Origin: Sabethes cyaneus
Lineage: Eukaryota; Arthropoda; Insecta; Diptera; Culicidae
DNA length: 64,000 nt
Direction of reading: 5' to 3'
Assembly (NCBI RefSeq): GCF_943734655.1
Contig: NC_071353.1
Location: 82,796,604 to 82,860,603, forward strand
The notes under the pieces were generated by a model, which had not been told where the DNA came from, searched no databases, and saw only the letters and a list, made by a program, of their open reading frames with translations. The position numbers and the translations under genes are program-made. Below are positions 22,728-33,764 of the stretch, piece by piece (position 1 is the stretch's first letter; each line of letters opens with the position of its first letter).

Positions 22728-22912
22728 ATCCACCTTTTCGCGCGCTTAATGGCGGCTAATGGGTACAGTTTTCGACAATGTTTATTTGCTCACGTATGCT
22801 TGAAAGTTCTACAACAACAACTAAGGCTGGAAATATCAACTTGCCAAAGGCATGCTAACGTTCTCCGAAAATTGTACCCACTAGCCGCCATTACACACGC
22901 GTAAAGGTCGAT
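22728..22912. mobile_element. MITE B copy 1
   Basis: The ~45-bp inverted ends begin ATCCACCTTTTCGCGCGCTT, flanked by TA. A second, direct copy lies at 23435-23649. Confidence 0.8.
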
Positions 22913-22929
22913 ACCTAAAAACTATTGTT

Positions 22930-23425
22930 GGCCATATTTGTTTATTTGTTTATTAATTAAAAGTCAACAGATTTTTCTATCCTACTGACTACTTAAAAAC
23001 TAATAGCAAGAGCTCTAAATCGGGTTTTCAATACGTTGCGGCTGACGTCAAAGTCGAAATAGGACACAAAACGGTTGAAGTTCCGTTGTAAGCCGGTTAT
23101 AGTACCGAAAGTACTGTAGTTAGTTCTCCGGTGCGGTATATGCAAGAAGAAATTGTTCCGCGTTAAGCTAGACCGAGTTAAGATGTCTAGTCTTCATAGA
23201 ATCCAAGGACAGTCAATCCGAGATGTCAGAACATCTGATACGAAGACGGCTCTAGTTACGTCCCGACGTGTTAGCAGGGTGTCCAAGTTGATTAATCTGC
23301 AGCGCTGTTCGTAGCTTGGTAGCCAGAACGGGTCATTCCATGGTAACCTACGGAGGGCAAAGCGGATAAACCTCCGTTGCACCGACTCTGTTCGACTAGC
23401 AATATTAATATTGCTGTTGTAGTTG
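22930..23425 (-). pseudogene. CR1-like LINE 3' fragment
   Basis: The minus frame MQRRFIRFALRRLPWNDPFW ... SYEQRCRLINLDTLLTRRDV (23194-23382) matches the C-terminal part of the CR1-like copy at 52753-55500 (QRKFIRLALRHLPW). A (AACAAATA)-type tail near 22945 marks its 3' end. It is strongly 5' truncated and lies between two MITE B copies. Confidence 0.75.
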
Positions 23426-23434
23426 AAACCCGTA

Positions 23435-23649
23435 ATCCACCTTTTCGCGCGCTTAATGGCGGCTAGTGGGTACGCTTTTCGACAATGTTTATTTGCTTTT
23501 GGGAACTCCGCTCACGTATGCTTGAAAGTTCTACAACGACAATTACGGCTGGAAATATTAACTTAACGTGAATAATGCTGCCAAAAGCATGCTAACGTTT
23601 TCCGAAAATTGTATCCACTAGCCGTCATTACGCACGCGAATAGGTGGAT
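23435..23649. mobile_element. MITE B copy 2
   Basis: Same inverted ends as 22728-22912, with a ~30-bp internal insertion (near 23495 and 23565) relative to copy 1. Confidence 0.8.
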
Positions 23650-24390
23650 AGCTGTGTGACATTCAATTTTATTCTGGTTTTGTGTGTCGCAAGTAGTGCG
23701 CTGTAATCGCACAGTGATGCGCTATCCAGCTTTTTACACCATCTGCCATAATAACGGACGGTATCAGGATTGCTAATGTGCGACTAATACAGTGGTTTGT
23801 GTGCATCGTGAAAAATTTTTCGCAGCGAAAAAAAAATTGGAGATGCAAACAAAGCGCGTATACGCTTTCGCGGTGAACTGTGCGTGCGGTAAATGTCAGC
23901 AATCTTTATAATACGTACTAGTACTTCGTAAGCTATGTACATTACAGCAAAAATTAGACTGCAAAAATGAAATACTGCGGAAAATAAATGTCCCAAATTT
24001 ATGCATGCACCCAACATTCATTTTTCTTTAATAGTAGGGGTATAGATTACCGGATAATAAGCGCTTGATTAACTGTTATTCAACAGAAATGTTTGTTGGA
24101 TATATCTGGCATCTGCTTACGACCTTTTGAAAAGTTGGTACCGAACTTATTATATACCAAGCAATGCCTTTATGTAAAGAGCATTTTACGTGACAAAACG
24201 ACATGCTGACTTGGTGATATTGATGTTGCGCTTTCCCTGTGCTGTGCTGGTACTTTGACAATCCGCAGATGCCCCACGGGAAAGCAATAGCAAAATCAAT
24301 ATCAGCAATGTTGTTATGGTTCGTAAAATGGTCAATTCGGCTGATATTGGTATTGGACAAAAGCGACACGGCTGACATTGGTATTGGTAT
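23650..24390. other. No gene; one small inverted repeat
   Basis: GATATTGATGTTGCGCTTTCCC near 24213 is echoed in reverse near 24288, with no other structure. Confidence 0.4.
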
Positions 24391-24902
24391 TAGTGATGTC
24401 CGAAAATTTTAATTATTCGAATACCGATTAATCGATCGAGTAGGCACTGATCGATTAGTTCAGTATTCGTGCTAGTAGTAGTGTTCGACATCGGAACGAA
24501 AATTGAGGTCCGGGTTCCGGTCCGGTCCGGTCCGGTAAAAATCGGCACGAATTTTCTTATTCCGACTTTATCCCGGTCCGATTTGGCTCTGTTCCGGTTC
24601 CGAAACCTGAACAATCGTCTTCATAGTCGGAATAACAAAGTTCGTGCCGCCTCTTAACCGGAACCCGGACTTCAATTTTCGATCCAATGTCCAACACTAG
24701 CTAGTAGTATTCGATTATAAATATTCGAATATTTCGTTAAATTATTCGATTAATCGAACGATTAATGGGGATTATTCGCATTTTTTTTATCTTATTTAAA
24801 CTTATCGATTAATGAATTACTCGTGCCGGCAGTATTAGATTACAAATTATTCGATTATTCCATGCTGTAATCGATTAATCGAGCGATTACCGGACATCAC
24901 TA
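24391..24902. mobile_element. hAT-like element with TAGTGATGTCCG ends
   Basis: TAGTGATGTCCG at 24391 and CGGACATCACTA ending at 24902. The subterminal regions are full of ATTCGA/ATCGATTAATCG. No flanking 8-bp duplication survives. It hosts the nested element 24479-24699. Confidence 0.65.
24479..24699. mobile_element. Nested hAT-type MITE, 221 bp
   Basis: A 42-bp inverted end starting TAGTGTTCGACATCGGAACG, with 8-bp duplication GCTAGTAG (24471-24478, 24700-24707) and TCCGG motifs throughout. Confidence 0.9.
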
Positions 24903-24926
24903 AATGTAGAAATTGAATTTACACTC

Positions 24927-25116
24927 AAGTCGCTTTTTACGCGAAGGATACGTCCCGCGTAAATCAAAACCGCGTAAATTCCGAAAACCGCGTAAATGCT
25001 GAAGACCGCGTAAATTCCGAAAGCCGCGTAAAAAACCGCGTAAATTCCGAGAACCGCGTAAATTCCGAAAACAGCGTAAAAATTCTCGCGTAAAAAAATC
25101 GCGTAAAAAGCGACTT
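24927..25116. mobile_element. CGCGTAAA MITE with internal minisatellite
   Basis: The inverted ends AAGTCGCTTTTTACGCGA enclose about eight tandem ~17-bp units of the form ACCGCGTAAATTCCGAA (24965-25085). The unit is clearly derived from the terminal sequence. Confidence 0.8.
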
Positions 25117-25370
25117 ATATATGTATGTATAAATTGCATATTTTCATACCGCAGTAATTTGTATTAATTATTTTGAATTAATAATAATGACTGTATTAAA
25201 CGTGTTTAAAAAAATTAAAATGGCTTTCAGCTTCCTGTTAAATGAATAGCCTCACTTTCCGAGCGTACTTTTTTTGCGTATTTGATCTGTTTGATCTGCA
25301 CAGAAATCTGCTGGCGCAAACATTTTCGGGCCGAATGTATTTGATAATCTCACGAATTTCATGCTGTTTT
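25117..25370. other. AT-rich, nothing assignable
   Basis: No open frame and no known repeat. Confidence 0.35.
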
Positions 25371-25568
25371 GCAAACAGTGTACTGGCCCCACAAAATATG
25401 TCAAAATTTATTTGATTTTGTAACACGGGTAACGTCTCAGATCGAATTTTTGACATCAAATTTGACAAACAGTGTACTGGGCAAGACAAATATGTCTGTC
25501 AAATACCAAAATTTGCCCAAATTCTGACAGGAAGAAAATTTGACGATAAAGCAAACAGTGTACTGGTA
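25371..25568. repeat. CAAACAGTGTACTGG repeated three times at ~90-bp spacing
   Basis: At about 25373, 25463 and 25554. The last abuts the resumed BEL RT, so the motif may mark an insertion junction. Confidence 0.6.
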
Positions 25569-25589
25569 CCTTTACTTATGGGACTGCAT

Positions 25590-26115
25590 CGGCACTTTAT
25601 CTACCAGGTGTTTAGTTCAGCTGGTAGAGGACGATGGCAAAGATTTTCCCATAGCTGCTCGCATAGTAAAGGAAGAATCCTATATGGGTGACGTGCTATC
25701 AGGTGCTGATTCTATGAAGTTGTGTTGTGCTATAGAAGCACAACGCCAATTAATTGTACTTCTTAAACGATGTGGTTTCCCAATACACAAGTAGTGTTCT
25801 AGCTCTTCCGAATTTCTAGAACGGATTCCAGTAGAAGAATAGGAACAAACAACAAATAACTTTGTAAAAGTGCTCGGTTTAATGTGGGATTCGTCTGCTG
25901 ATTCCCTGCTGGTCACAAACTTCCAAGGCTGCCGAAACAGAAATGTGTCACTAAGCGACTAATGTATTCGGACATCGCAAGATTTTTTGATCCTCTTGGA
26001 CTGGTTTCACCCATAATTGTTTCAGTTAAACTAATGATTCAACGATTATGGAAACAGAAAATTAATTGGGATGATACTGTTGTCGAGGAGACGGCTAAAC
26101 AGCGCACTATGGGCA
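25590..26115 (+). pseudogene. BEL/Pao reverse transcriptase, second part
   Basis: Resumes the palm: RCLVQLVEDDGKDFPIAARI, then ESYMGDVLSGADSM where the catalytic box should read Y-x-DD, so the first aspartate is lost. It continues to KVLGLMWDSSADSL and YSDIARFFDPLGLVSPIIVS. After KINWDDTV (26060) the frame decays and stops near 26180, followed by the hAT element. The missing RNase H part appears 33 kb downstream at 59390. Confidence 0.85.
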
Positions 26116-26179
26116 AAAACGAGAGAAAAAACGGACGCAATAAAGATACGGCCTGCAGGCTTATAAAATATAAGATAGG

Positions 26180-28703
26180 CTGACCAGACGTCCCGGATTG
26201 TGCGGGACAGTCCCGGATTTGAATGACCTGTCCCGGATTATGAAGCGTCCCGGAAAATGTCCCGCATTGACTGATTTTTTATTTTCGTGCAGTTATTTAA
26301 TTTTCTATTTCACACATGATGGCGCAAAAATCATTAGCACCGTCGTTTATTTCTAAAGGGCTGGCGTGCGAAAACGACATTTCTGATTTCACACACGCCC
26401 ATAATATTTAACGCAGAAATGAGTAGGATTTGACGTAAAAATGAGTAAAATATTAAGATAATCTGGCATCTCTGCAATCATTACACCTCACATCGGTTTG
26501 AATTTAAAGTTCGTTGTTCTTATAGTATCGCTCGTAGTGTTCAGTAATTTTATTGTCTTAATTCGTGAATTTCTGCCACTTCTGCCGAAAAAAGCCGCTA
26601 CCGCTATTGTTTGTCTGCAGCATCCAATTCTACAAAAAAGGTAAATGAATTAATTTTATCAAGGCATTTATCCAGCTGCTGGTTTATTCACTTATTCTTT
26701 TTAAAGCAGCAATGTTTCGAAAACGTAAGTGTACCTTTACCAAGGAGTTACAAACCGTATTTCCGTTCCTAAAACAAACGAAAATTCAGAACAACGTTTA
26801 CTGTGAAACTTGTAACAGTGATTTTTCTGTCGCATTCGGAGGTAAAAATGACATTACTCGACACACATCCTCAGAAAAGCATAAACGAGCATTGCTAGCT
26901 ACTGCGTCATCATCAAGAGTGAGTACTTTTTTTAGGAGAACGAAATTCGGAAGCAAGGAAAAGCAACTAGCGATTGCTGAGGCAGTGTATGTGTATCATA
27001 CAATTGCCCACAACCAAACGTTTCGGTCTTTGGATTGTACATCCAAATTTGTTCGTGAACTATTTGAACCGAAATTTTCGTGCGCTCGTACCAAAGCGGA
27101 GGCAATTGCGAAGAACGTGCTCGCTCCTTTCACATTAAGAGAGTTTCTTCGGGATTTGGAAAATACTAAATTTTTGACGGTGTTCACCGATGCTTCGAAC
27201 CACAACGACATTAAACTGTTTCCTATTTTAATTCGTTACTTCAACTGTCAGCTAGGAGTGCAGTTAAAACTGCTTGATTTCATCTCTCTTCCGGAGGAAA
27301 CTTCAGATTTGATCGCAAATTCTATATTTGAATCATTGCAAAAACACAACTTACAAGCTAAAGTTGCAGCGTACTATGCTGACAATGCGTTCGTTAATTT
27401 CGGAGGATTACAAAGAAAAGGAACAAACAACGTTTACAGCAGGCTGAAGGATGTTTTGAAAAAACCTATTGTTGGTGTAGGTTGCACCGCACACTTAGTA
27501 CACAACACTATACAAACAGCGGCAGATCAGCTTCCTGTCGACATTGAGGGAATTATTATTAAAATTTACGGCCACTTTCACATATACACAGTCAGGGTAG
27601 CATTGTTGAAGGAGTTTTGCGAAGAAGCTGATGTTGAGTACATGAAGTTATTGGGATACAGTAAAACCAGATGGCTAGCATTAATGCCGACTGTAGAGCG
27701 AGTGTTAAAGTTATATTCTCCTTTGAAATCTTATTTTTTGTCGATTGAAAACTGTCCAAGAATATTACAAAATTTCTTTGAAGACGATAGCTCAGAAATG
27801 TGGCTCTATTTTATTCATAATCAGTCAGCGCTTTTTCAAGCCACGGTTAAAAATATCGAAGGGGATGAAATAACCATGGCGGAAGTTATAACCGAAATAA
27901 ACAGCCTGAAATTTAAACTTTCAGAACGATTGATCATGCAATACCTTCCACCATCGGTTAGGAGCCAGTTGAAAATTTTAGAAGAAAACGGATGGTCTGG
28001 TATGCGTACGAATAAATTTAAAACTAGTGTGTACAATTTCTATGACAAATGTATTAAGTATTTGGAAGCTCGTGTGGAACAGTTTGATAAGGTCGATTGT
28101 TTACAATGGGTATGTCTCAATGTAAACGTGGAATGGCAGAATGTTAAAGAGAGTTATGAATATGTATCAAAATTTGAAAATAACGCCGATTTGCTACAGG
28201 CTGATGAATGCGAAAGAGAGTTACTCGATGAGTTCACATATGTTAAAAAGTATACTGATGAAGACAAACTTAGACAGTGGAGAGAACTGAAAATAAAACC
28301 CGCAGATAGATGGATCGAAATATTCAAACATTTTGAATGCAATAACATTCCTTTTGATAATATCAAGTCAATTGTTGAATTTGCTTTATGCTTACCCGGG
28401 ACCAATGCTGTATCGGAGAGACTGTTTTCAGTAGTAAATAAAATCTGGACTACTGAGAAAAGCCAGTTGAATGTTGAAACTCTCAGAGCAATGCTGCAAA
28501 TAAGACGGAACATTTCCGAAAATTGCGAAGAATTTCTTAGAAAGATTGCTACTAACACAGATCTGTTGAAAACAATCCATTCTGCTGAAAAATATATGTA
28601 ATTGCCTTTAATAAAATTTGTTGTACCTTACAGAACCAATTTACTCTTTTTTGTTTTCCATTCAATGTGTCCCGCATTGGCTTAGAAAAAATCTGGTCAC
28701 TTT
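26180..28703 (+). mobile_element. Autonomous-looking hAT transposon
   Basis: Contains a 629-codon intronless transposase. The ends carry TGACCAGA (26181; reversed at 28692-28699). The flanks AAGATAGG (26172-26179) and AATATAGG (28704-28711) match at 7 of 8 bases, consistent with a hAT duplication that has mutated once. Five GTCCCGG/GTCCCGC motifs crowd the first 90 bp, and one lies near the right end, as expected of transposase-binding subterminal repeats. An outer inverted pair (GATACGGCCTGCAGGCTTAT at 26145; similar, reversed, near 28915) suggests it landed in the loop of an older TIR element. Confidence 0.8.
26712..28601 (+). CDS. hAT-family transposase, intact
   Basis: Cuts and pastes the hAT element through an RNase H-fold core. 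A BED-type zinc finger sits at residues 31-57 (C31-x2-C34-x16-H51-x5-H57). The first catalytic aspartate is in LTVFTDASNH (D160) and the second in AAYYADNAFVNFGG (D224). The hAT C-x2-H motif GCTAHLVHN is at 258-265. The C-terminal dimerisation segment LPGTNAVSERLFSVVNKIW carries the third acidic residue (E569). There are 629 codons without stop or frameshift, a normal length for the family. The ATG at 26712 gives the shortest lead into the BED finger. All other large frames in the window are broken, so this copy is young or under selection. Domestication cannot be excluded, but the nearby ends argue for a transposon. Confidence 0.9.
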   Translation: MFRKRKCTFTKELQTVFPFLKQTKIQNNVYCETCNSDFSVAFGGKNDITRHTSSEKHKRALLATASSSRVSTFFRRTKFGSKEKQLAIAEAVYVYHTIAHNQTFRSLDCTSKFVRELFEPKFSCARTKAEAIAKNVLAPFTLREFLRDLENTKFLTVFTDASNHNDIKLFPILIRYFNCQLGVQLKLLDFISLPEETSDLIANSIFESLQKHNLQAKVAAYYADNAFVNFGGLQRKGTNNVYSRLKDVLKKPIVGVGCTAHLVHNTIQTAADQLPVDIEGIIIKIYGHFHIYTVRVALLKEFCEEADVEYMKLLGYSKTRWLALMPTVERVLKLYSPLKSYFLSIENCPRILQNFFEDDSSEMWLYFIHNQSALFQATVKNIEGDEITMAEVITEINSLKFKLSERLIMQYLPPSVRSQLKILEENGWSGMRTNKFKTSVYNFYDKCIKYLEARVEQFDKVDCLQWVCLNVNVEWQNVKESYEYVSKFENNADLLQADECERELLDEFTYVKKYTDEDKLRQWRELKIKPADRWIEIFKHFECNNIPFDNIKSIVEFALCLPGTNAVSERLFSVVNKIWTTEKSQLNVETLRAMLQIRRNISENCEEFLRKIATNTDLLKTIHSAEKYM

Positions 28704-28712
28704 AATATAGGA

Positions 28713-28902
28713 GGTCTTATGTAAAATTTTCCGGAGAATCGCGTGGTGCCCACCCCTTTTCTGTTTGTCATCGAGAAGTGCCCCATTTTGCACATTTTCC
28801 CCCATAAATAGGGGAAATGAGCAAAAAGGGGCACTTCGCGATGATAAACAGGAAAGGGGTCGGCACCACGCGATTCTCCGGAAAATTTCACTTAGGATCA
28901 CG
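28713..28902. mobile_element. Near-perfect palindromic MITE, ~190 bp
   Basis: The ~75-bp arms share TTTTCCGGAGAATCGCGTGG and AAGTGCCCC around a ~30-bp loop. It begins right after the hAT duplication. Confidence 0.8.
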
Positions 28903-28937
28903 TACATATATTTTATCAGCTTGCAGGTCGTATCTTA

Positions 28938-29179
28938 TAGCGAATTCATAAATTAACCTGGGTTCGTGCTAACTCGAACCCGAAATTTATGAACGATACG
29001 GGCAGTTTGACAGATCGACCCGTAAACCGTAATGCTAGACAGTTTAAACCTGCGCTTCAAACTGAATGCTGTCAGTTTAACCGAGATGCAATCTCGGTTA
29101 ATTTATGAACGCTTTGACAGCACTCCGTTTAAAGCTGAGTGCTAATCGACCTGAGCCATGTTAATTTATGAATTCGCTA
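28938..29179. mobile_element. MITE with 20-bp ends and TTA duplication
   Basis: The perfect inverted ends TAGCGAATTCATAAATTAAC (28938-28957, 29160-29179) are flanked by TTA (28935-28937, 29180-29182). A 3-bp TWA duplication is typical of the PIF/Harbinger superfamily. Confidence 0.85.
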
Positions 29180-29182
29180 TTA

Positions 29183-29476
<294 letters not shown>

Positions 29477-32011
29477 TTTTTTTTACCGTGAGGAAAATCT
29501 CAATGCCTGGCACACTGATGATGCACTGCATCGCGTGGTACGGTGTGGGACTCTAACCCATTAAAAACCTCACTGCTCCTGGCCCCAAAATCCTCCCGGG
29601 ACCACCGCTAGGTATTACTTCGGGAGAAGGGCGTGCCTATGCACCGATGCTGAGATGGCGACCAACTTAACGTCCATCTCTTCACGGCCACCCTCGCAGG
29701 ATTTCTTTACGGAAGTGTAGCATCGCGACCGCATTCACAGGAACTTTACCCGTCGAGACGTGAGCCAAATCGGGTACCTTCCAACAGCACGCACATAGCC
29801 TCCGTAGCGGGATTTCTCCACCTGTCGAGACGTGACCTGATAAGGAAGTGCCCTCCAACATAACGCGCACCCCGCACAGTCACCATCGCAGGATTTCTTC
29901 CATTTCCACACTGAATATTGTTCATCTAGGTACAGGGACTATTTTGGGGAAGATCCCGTCCCCCACACATAGAGCGAACATATCCTCGCGCACCGCTTCA
30001 AATCTGGAGCATACAAAGACCACATGCTCGGGTGTTTCTTCAACATCTCCGCACTCCGGACAGAAGGGTGACCTTGCATGCCCGAATCGATGTAAATACT
30101 GTCTAAAGCAACCGTGTCCCGAAAGAACTTGCGTCAGATAGAAATTCACTTCTCCGTGCTTCCTGTTCACCCAGGCTGAGAGTACCGGTATTAGCCTATG
30201 CGTCCATCTTCCGTTAGTCGCGGAGTTCCACTCTAGCTGCCATTTTGCCATTGACTCCGCTCTCATAGCTTTTCGAATTCCTGTGGTACCCTTCCGCTTA
30301 TAACATTCGTTGTCTTCTGCCAAAACGATATATATGGGAATCATTCCGGCTATGACGCAGACCGCTTCCGAAGAAATAGTTCTGTACGCGCTCACGACCC
30401 GCATTGCCATGAGCCGATACGTACTGTTCAATCTCTTCTTATTCCGCTGGGTTTTTAGCGCTGCTATCCAAGCAGGTCCACCGTAACTCAGTATAGAAGA
30501 GGATAAGCTGGCTAACATGCCCCGTTTGCTGCTGTTTGGACCAGAGTTGTTTGGCATAATTCTGGCCAGTGCGTTAATCGCTTTGCCCGCCTTTTCGCAA
30601 GTGTAGTCGACGTGGTAGTTGAAATTTAGCCGAACGTCAATCCATACACCTAGGTGTTTCAACCATCGCTTCGAGGCTATCGTGTGCTCTCCCACAACAA
30701 TCTCTGCTGATTGAGCTGCCTTGCAGTTGCTGACCACCAACACTTCCGTCTTATGTTGGGCTATTTGCAATTTCACCCCTTGCATCCAGCTTCCGATTAT
30801 GTCTATCGACTCGGTTGCCAGCATTTCTATCTGTTCCAGCGACTCTCCTGTTATTACTACTACGATATCGTCTGCGAAGCCAACGATCTCCGCGCCTCTA
30901 GGCAAAACCAGTTTTAGTACACCGTCGTACATACAGTTCCAGAGAGATGGACCTAGGATAGAGCCTTGCGGGACTCCTGCTGTACTCCTGATCATCCTCT
31001 GTCCCTTGTTTGTCTCGTAAAACAGCACCCGATCCTCGAAGTAGCTTTTCAAGATCCTGCACAAATAGTCAGGGACGCTCATTCTATGGCATCCACCGTA
31101 GATCTCCCTTTACGAAACCCGAACTGTCTCTCTGAGAGTCCGTGATCACTCTCCAAGCATACCATCAACCTGTTCAAAATGATCCTCTCCAGTAGTTTTC
31201 CAAGTGTATCCAGCAGGCATATGGGTCTATACGATGCTGGATCTCCCGGAGGTTTTCCTGGTTTAGGCAGCAACACCAGTTTCTGTATCTTCCACCTCTC
31301 TGGGAAGTGGCTTTCGTCTAAACATTTCTGCATTACCGTTCTGAACATGTCTGGGTACATCTGCACTGCCGCTTTCAGGGCCACGTTGGGAATTCCATCC
31401 GGCCCCGGTGTTTTCTGCGCTCTCAGTTTTTTTACAGCTGCTATTAGTTCGTGGTTGGAAACCTGTCTGCGCTCGCCTTCCCCTTCGTCATACGGCGTAG
31501 GTGGCCAGAGGGTTGGATCATGCTTCGGGAATAGCTCCTCAACAATGGCTTTTAACTTGTCGGGACACCTTTCAGTTGGTATCCTTGGACCACTGAGCTT
31601 CGCCATCACTACCCTATATGCGTTACCCCATGGGTTTACATCCGCGCTCTGCATAGCTCCTTCAGACAGTTCGATTTACTCTTCTTTATCGCCTTTTTTA
31701 GTGCAGCCCTGGCCACTCTAAACTCCTCTCTTCGCTCTTTCCTCACTGCGACATTTCTTTCTCTTTGAAAGCTTCTTCTTGCCCTGAGGCAGTTAGCGCG
31801 AAGTACGCAGAGCTTCTCGTTCCACCAATAAGCTGGATGTCGGTAGTTCCTCGGTTCTTGTTTCCTTGGCATAGTTGCATCGCAGGCTTTCACTAGCACA
31901 TCCGTCAATTCATCTGCGTTTAGGCCCAGGGAATCGCTGTCCGCGCGTAGTACTTCAATGAAAAGGTCCTTGTCGAAGGCCTTCGTTTTCCACCTATGTT
32001 TATCGACTCTA

Positions 32012-32013
<2 letters not shown>
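29477..32013 (-). mobile_element. R1-clade LINE inserted in a (GT)n microsatellite
   Basis: The poly(A) end (T run 29477-29484 on plus) abuts (GT)n on the left. The 5'-truncated end at 32013 abuts (GT)n on the right. The intact, unsplit G-family locus at 38020-40122 shows that the two tracts were one. R1-clade families such as Mino and Waldo are known for microsatellite targets. The 3' UTR (29485-29920) has ~90-bp subrepeats with CGTCGAGACGTGA. Confidence 0.85.
29922..31985 (-). pseudogene. R1-clade ORF2 with RT deletion
   Basis: From the 5' end it contains the linker (KTKAFDKDLF, AYWWNEKLCVLR), the RT start (TPGPDGIPN, RPICLLDTLGK, QFGFRKGRSTVDAI), then directly VPDYLCRILKSYF, so ~60 codons including the first catalytic aspartate (DVKNAF in siblings) are deleted at 31080. 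GVPQGSILGP and FADD (near 30880) remain, as does the C-terminal CX2CX8HX4C finger (near 30050). There is one frameshift near 31650. The endonuclease is missing. It is inactive. Confidence 0.85.
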
Positions 32014-32077
<64 letters not shown>

Positions 32078-32106
32078 CGCGTGTGTGTGTGTGTGCGTGT
32101 GTGCGC

Positions 32107-32152
<46 letters not shown>

Positions 32153-32205
32153 GTGTGTGTGTGTGTGCGTGTGTGTGTGTGTGTGTGTGCGTGTGTGTGT
32201 GTGTG

Positions 32206-32237
<32 letters not shown>

Positions 32238-32249
32238 CGTGTGTGTGTG

Positions 32250-32318
<69 letters not shown>
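32014..32318. repeat. (GT)n microsatellite with GTGC variants
   Basis: About 300 bp. The GC-interrupted part suggests an old tract. It gives long artefactual Cys-Val and His-Thr frames. Confidence 0.95.
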
Positions 32319-32322
<4 letters not shown>

Positions 32323-32670
32323 AACGCTTTTAATCTCACTCACTTTTCTCGGAGATAGCTGGACCGATTTTAATGTTCTTAGTGTCAAATGGAAGGTCTA
32401 GGTGTCCCATAGGTCGCTATTGAATTTCATATTGATCGGACTTTTAGTTCAAAAGTTATGTATAAAGATACGAAAAATATGGGACTTCATTACCTCATAG
32501 TTCCCTCAACCGATTTGAACAAAATTGATTGCATATGAAAGGGGAGCCTTGCAAACCCTTAACTTACAAATTTCATGACGATTGGACTTGTAGTTTGAAA
32601 GTTACATAAAGAAATGTGAAAAAATAGTATTTAAAACATATTTTTGTAACATACAAGCATCAATTCAATG
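32319..32670 (+). repeat. G-family repeat, right part
   Basis: Matches the reverse of 38175-38490 (CTCGGAGATAGCTGGACCGA and on). It is truncated at 32671 by the X repeat. Confidence 0.8.
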
Positions 32671-33199
32671 AAAAACCCGAAATAATCCACCTAGCGGCGT
32701 AACCTAGCCTTTCTACTGCCACAATAATCATTATTTAATTTCTCAGAAACATCTATAATTAACTTGACTATTTTCTTAAATATCCGTTCCGTATTCCTCA
32801 AAATCCTTATTTGTCAGTAAAATTCACAACGTATTGCGTAGAATAATTATATTTTCTTTCCTTCGGTGCGTAAATACTTGTAAGCGTCATTTATGTTACT
32901 TGATGAACACCTTATTTATCTTTATAATATTTACGTGATTAATAGAAAAATAATGTTAACACAAAAGATATTTTTTGCAGACTTGAATGAATATATATAG
33001 AAAATTAGAAATTAACCCTCTAACGGGTCTACAGACGGCCTTAACTTTCGGGCTTCAGAGCCACTTACGAAACTTGTTTTAAATTGATAAAAAAAACTAC
33101 AAGGTATAGAGCCCTACGGGTTGTACGAAAGAGTGACGTAGGACTATGTCAGATCATTAGATCAAAGACTAATGTTAACTGCATTTCTGGCATATGCAC

Positions 33200-33345
33200 G
33201 TTTATAAGAATCTGTGAGTGCCATTGTTTAAGTGAATGTTTAAAAAAGAAGAGCGAAATATTCAGATTCAATTCTTCATTGAATGCAATGGTGGCTTTGA
33301 AAATACGTGAACGGGCATTCATAAGAACAACGCCTGCAACCATCG
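33200..33345 (-). pseudogene. Possible histone H2A remnant
   Basis: The minus frame reads VAGVVLMNARSRIFKATIAF then NEELN (33267-33280), then ILINVHMPEM. The spacing recalls the C-terminal half of H2A (AEVLEL, NAAR, RIIP, NDEELN, VLPNIQ). The identity is low and I cannot align it by computation. Linkage to an H3-like remnant 200 bp away raises the odds. Chance similarity remains possible. Confidence 0.3.
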
Positions 33346-33482
33346 AGACATAGACATTTTAAAAATCACTTGTGTGCATCATAAAGGTTGAAATAGTAAT
33401 GAATGACCAGCCCACAGATTATTGTATTAAATATGATTATGCGTAGGTTGGCATGTTTCAATAATGTTACTTTAACGCTTGT

Positions 33483-33498
33483 GGCCTTTAAAAGGGCC
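33483..33498 (-). promoter_or_regulatory. Histone-type 3' stem-loop (decayed)
   Basis: The minus strand reads CCAAT GGCCCTTTTAAAGGCC ACAAG. The canonical animal histone mRNA end is a 6-bp stem with a UUUC-type loop and A-rich flanks. Here five of six stem pairs survive. It lies 28 bp past the H3-like ERA codons. Confidence 0.45.
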
Positions 33499-33525
33499 AT
33501 TGGTTACAAATAACATTAAAGCCAA

Positions 33526-33760
33526 AGCACGTTCATCGCAAATATGACGTGCCAATCGAATGGGCTTCTCTTTTGACATGAATGGCAACAGATACGTAGG
33601 TTAGCGGCGTCGTTTTACTGTCTTTTGCTACGAGAAGGTTTTACTAGTTTACTTTCACATCTTACCGCTTGTAACATAGCAGCAAATATGGCACATACGC
33701 AAAAATTTCTGTTTTATTTGTACGAGATTCCGAGTAAGAGGATAATTACCACAGGGGTGA
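33526..33760 (-). pseudogene. Possible histone H3 C-terminal remnant
   Basis: The minus strand contains AIHVKR (33568-33585), followed after a small frame change by RLARHICDERA (33526-33560), against the invariant AIHAKR...LARRIRGERA of H3. Upstream AAMLQ and TRNLV recall SAVMALQ and QRLVRE but are weak. Satellite sequence replaces the N-terminal part at ~33765. The downstream stem-loop supports a former replication-dependent histone gene. Confidence 0.4.
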
Positions 33761-33764
33761 GAGG

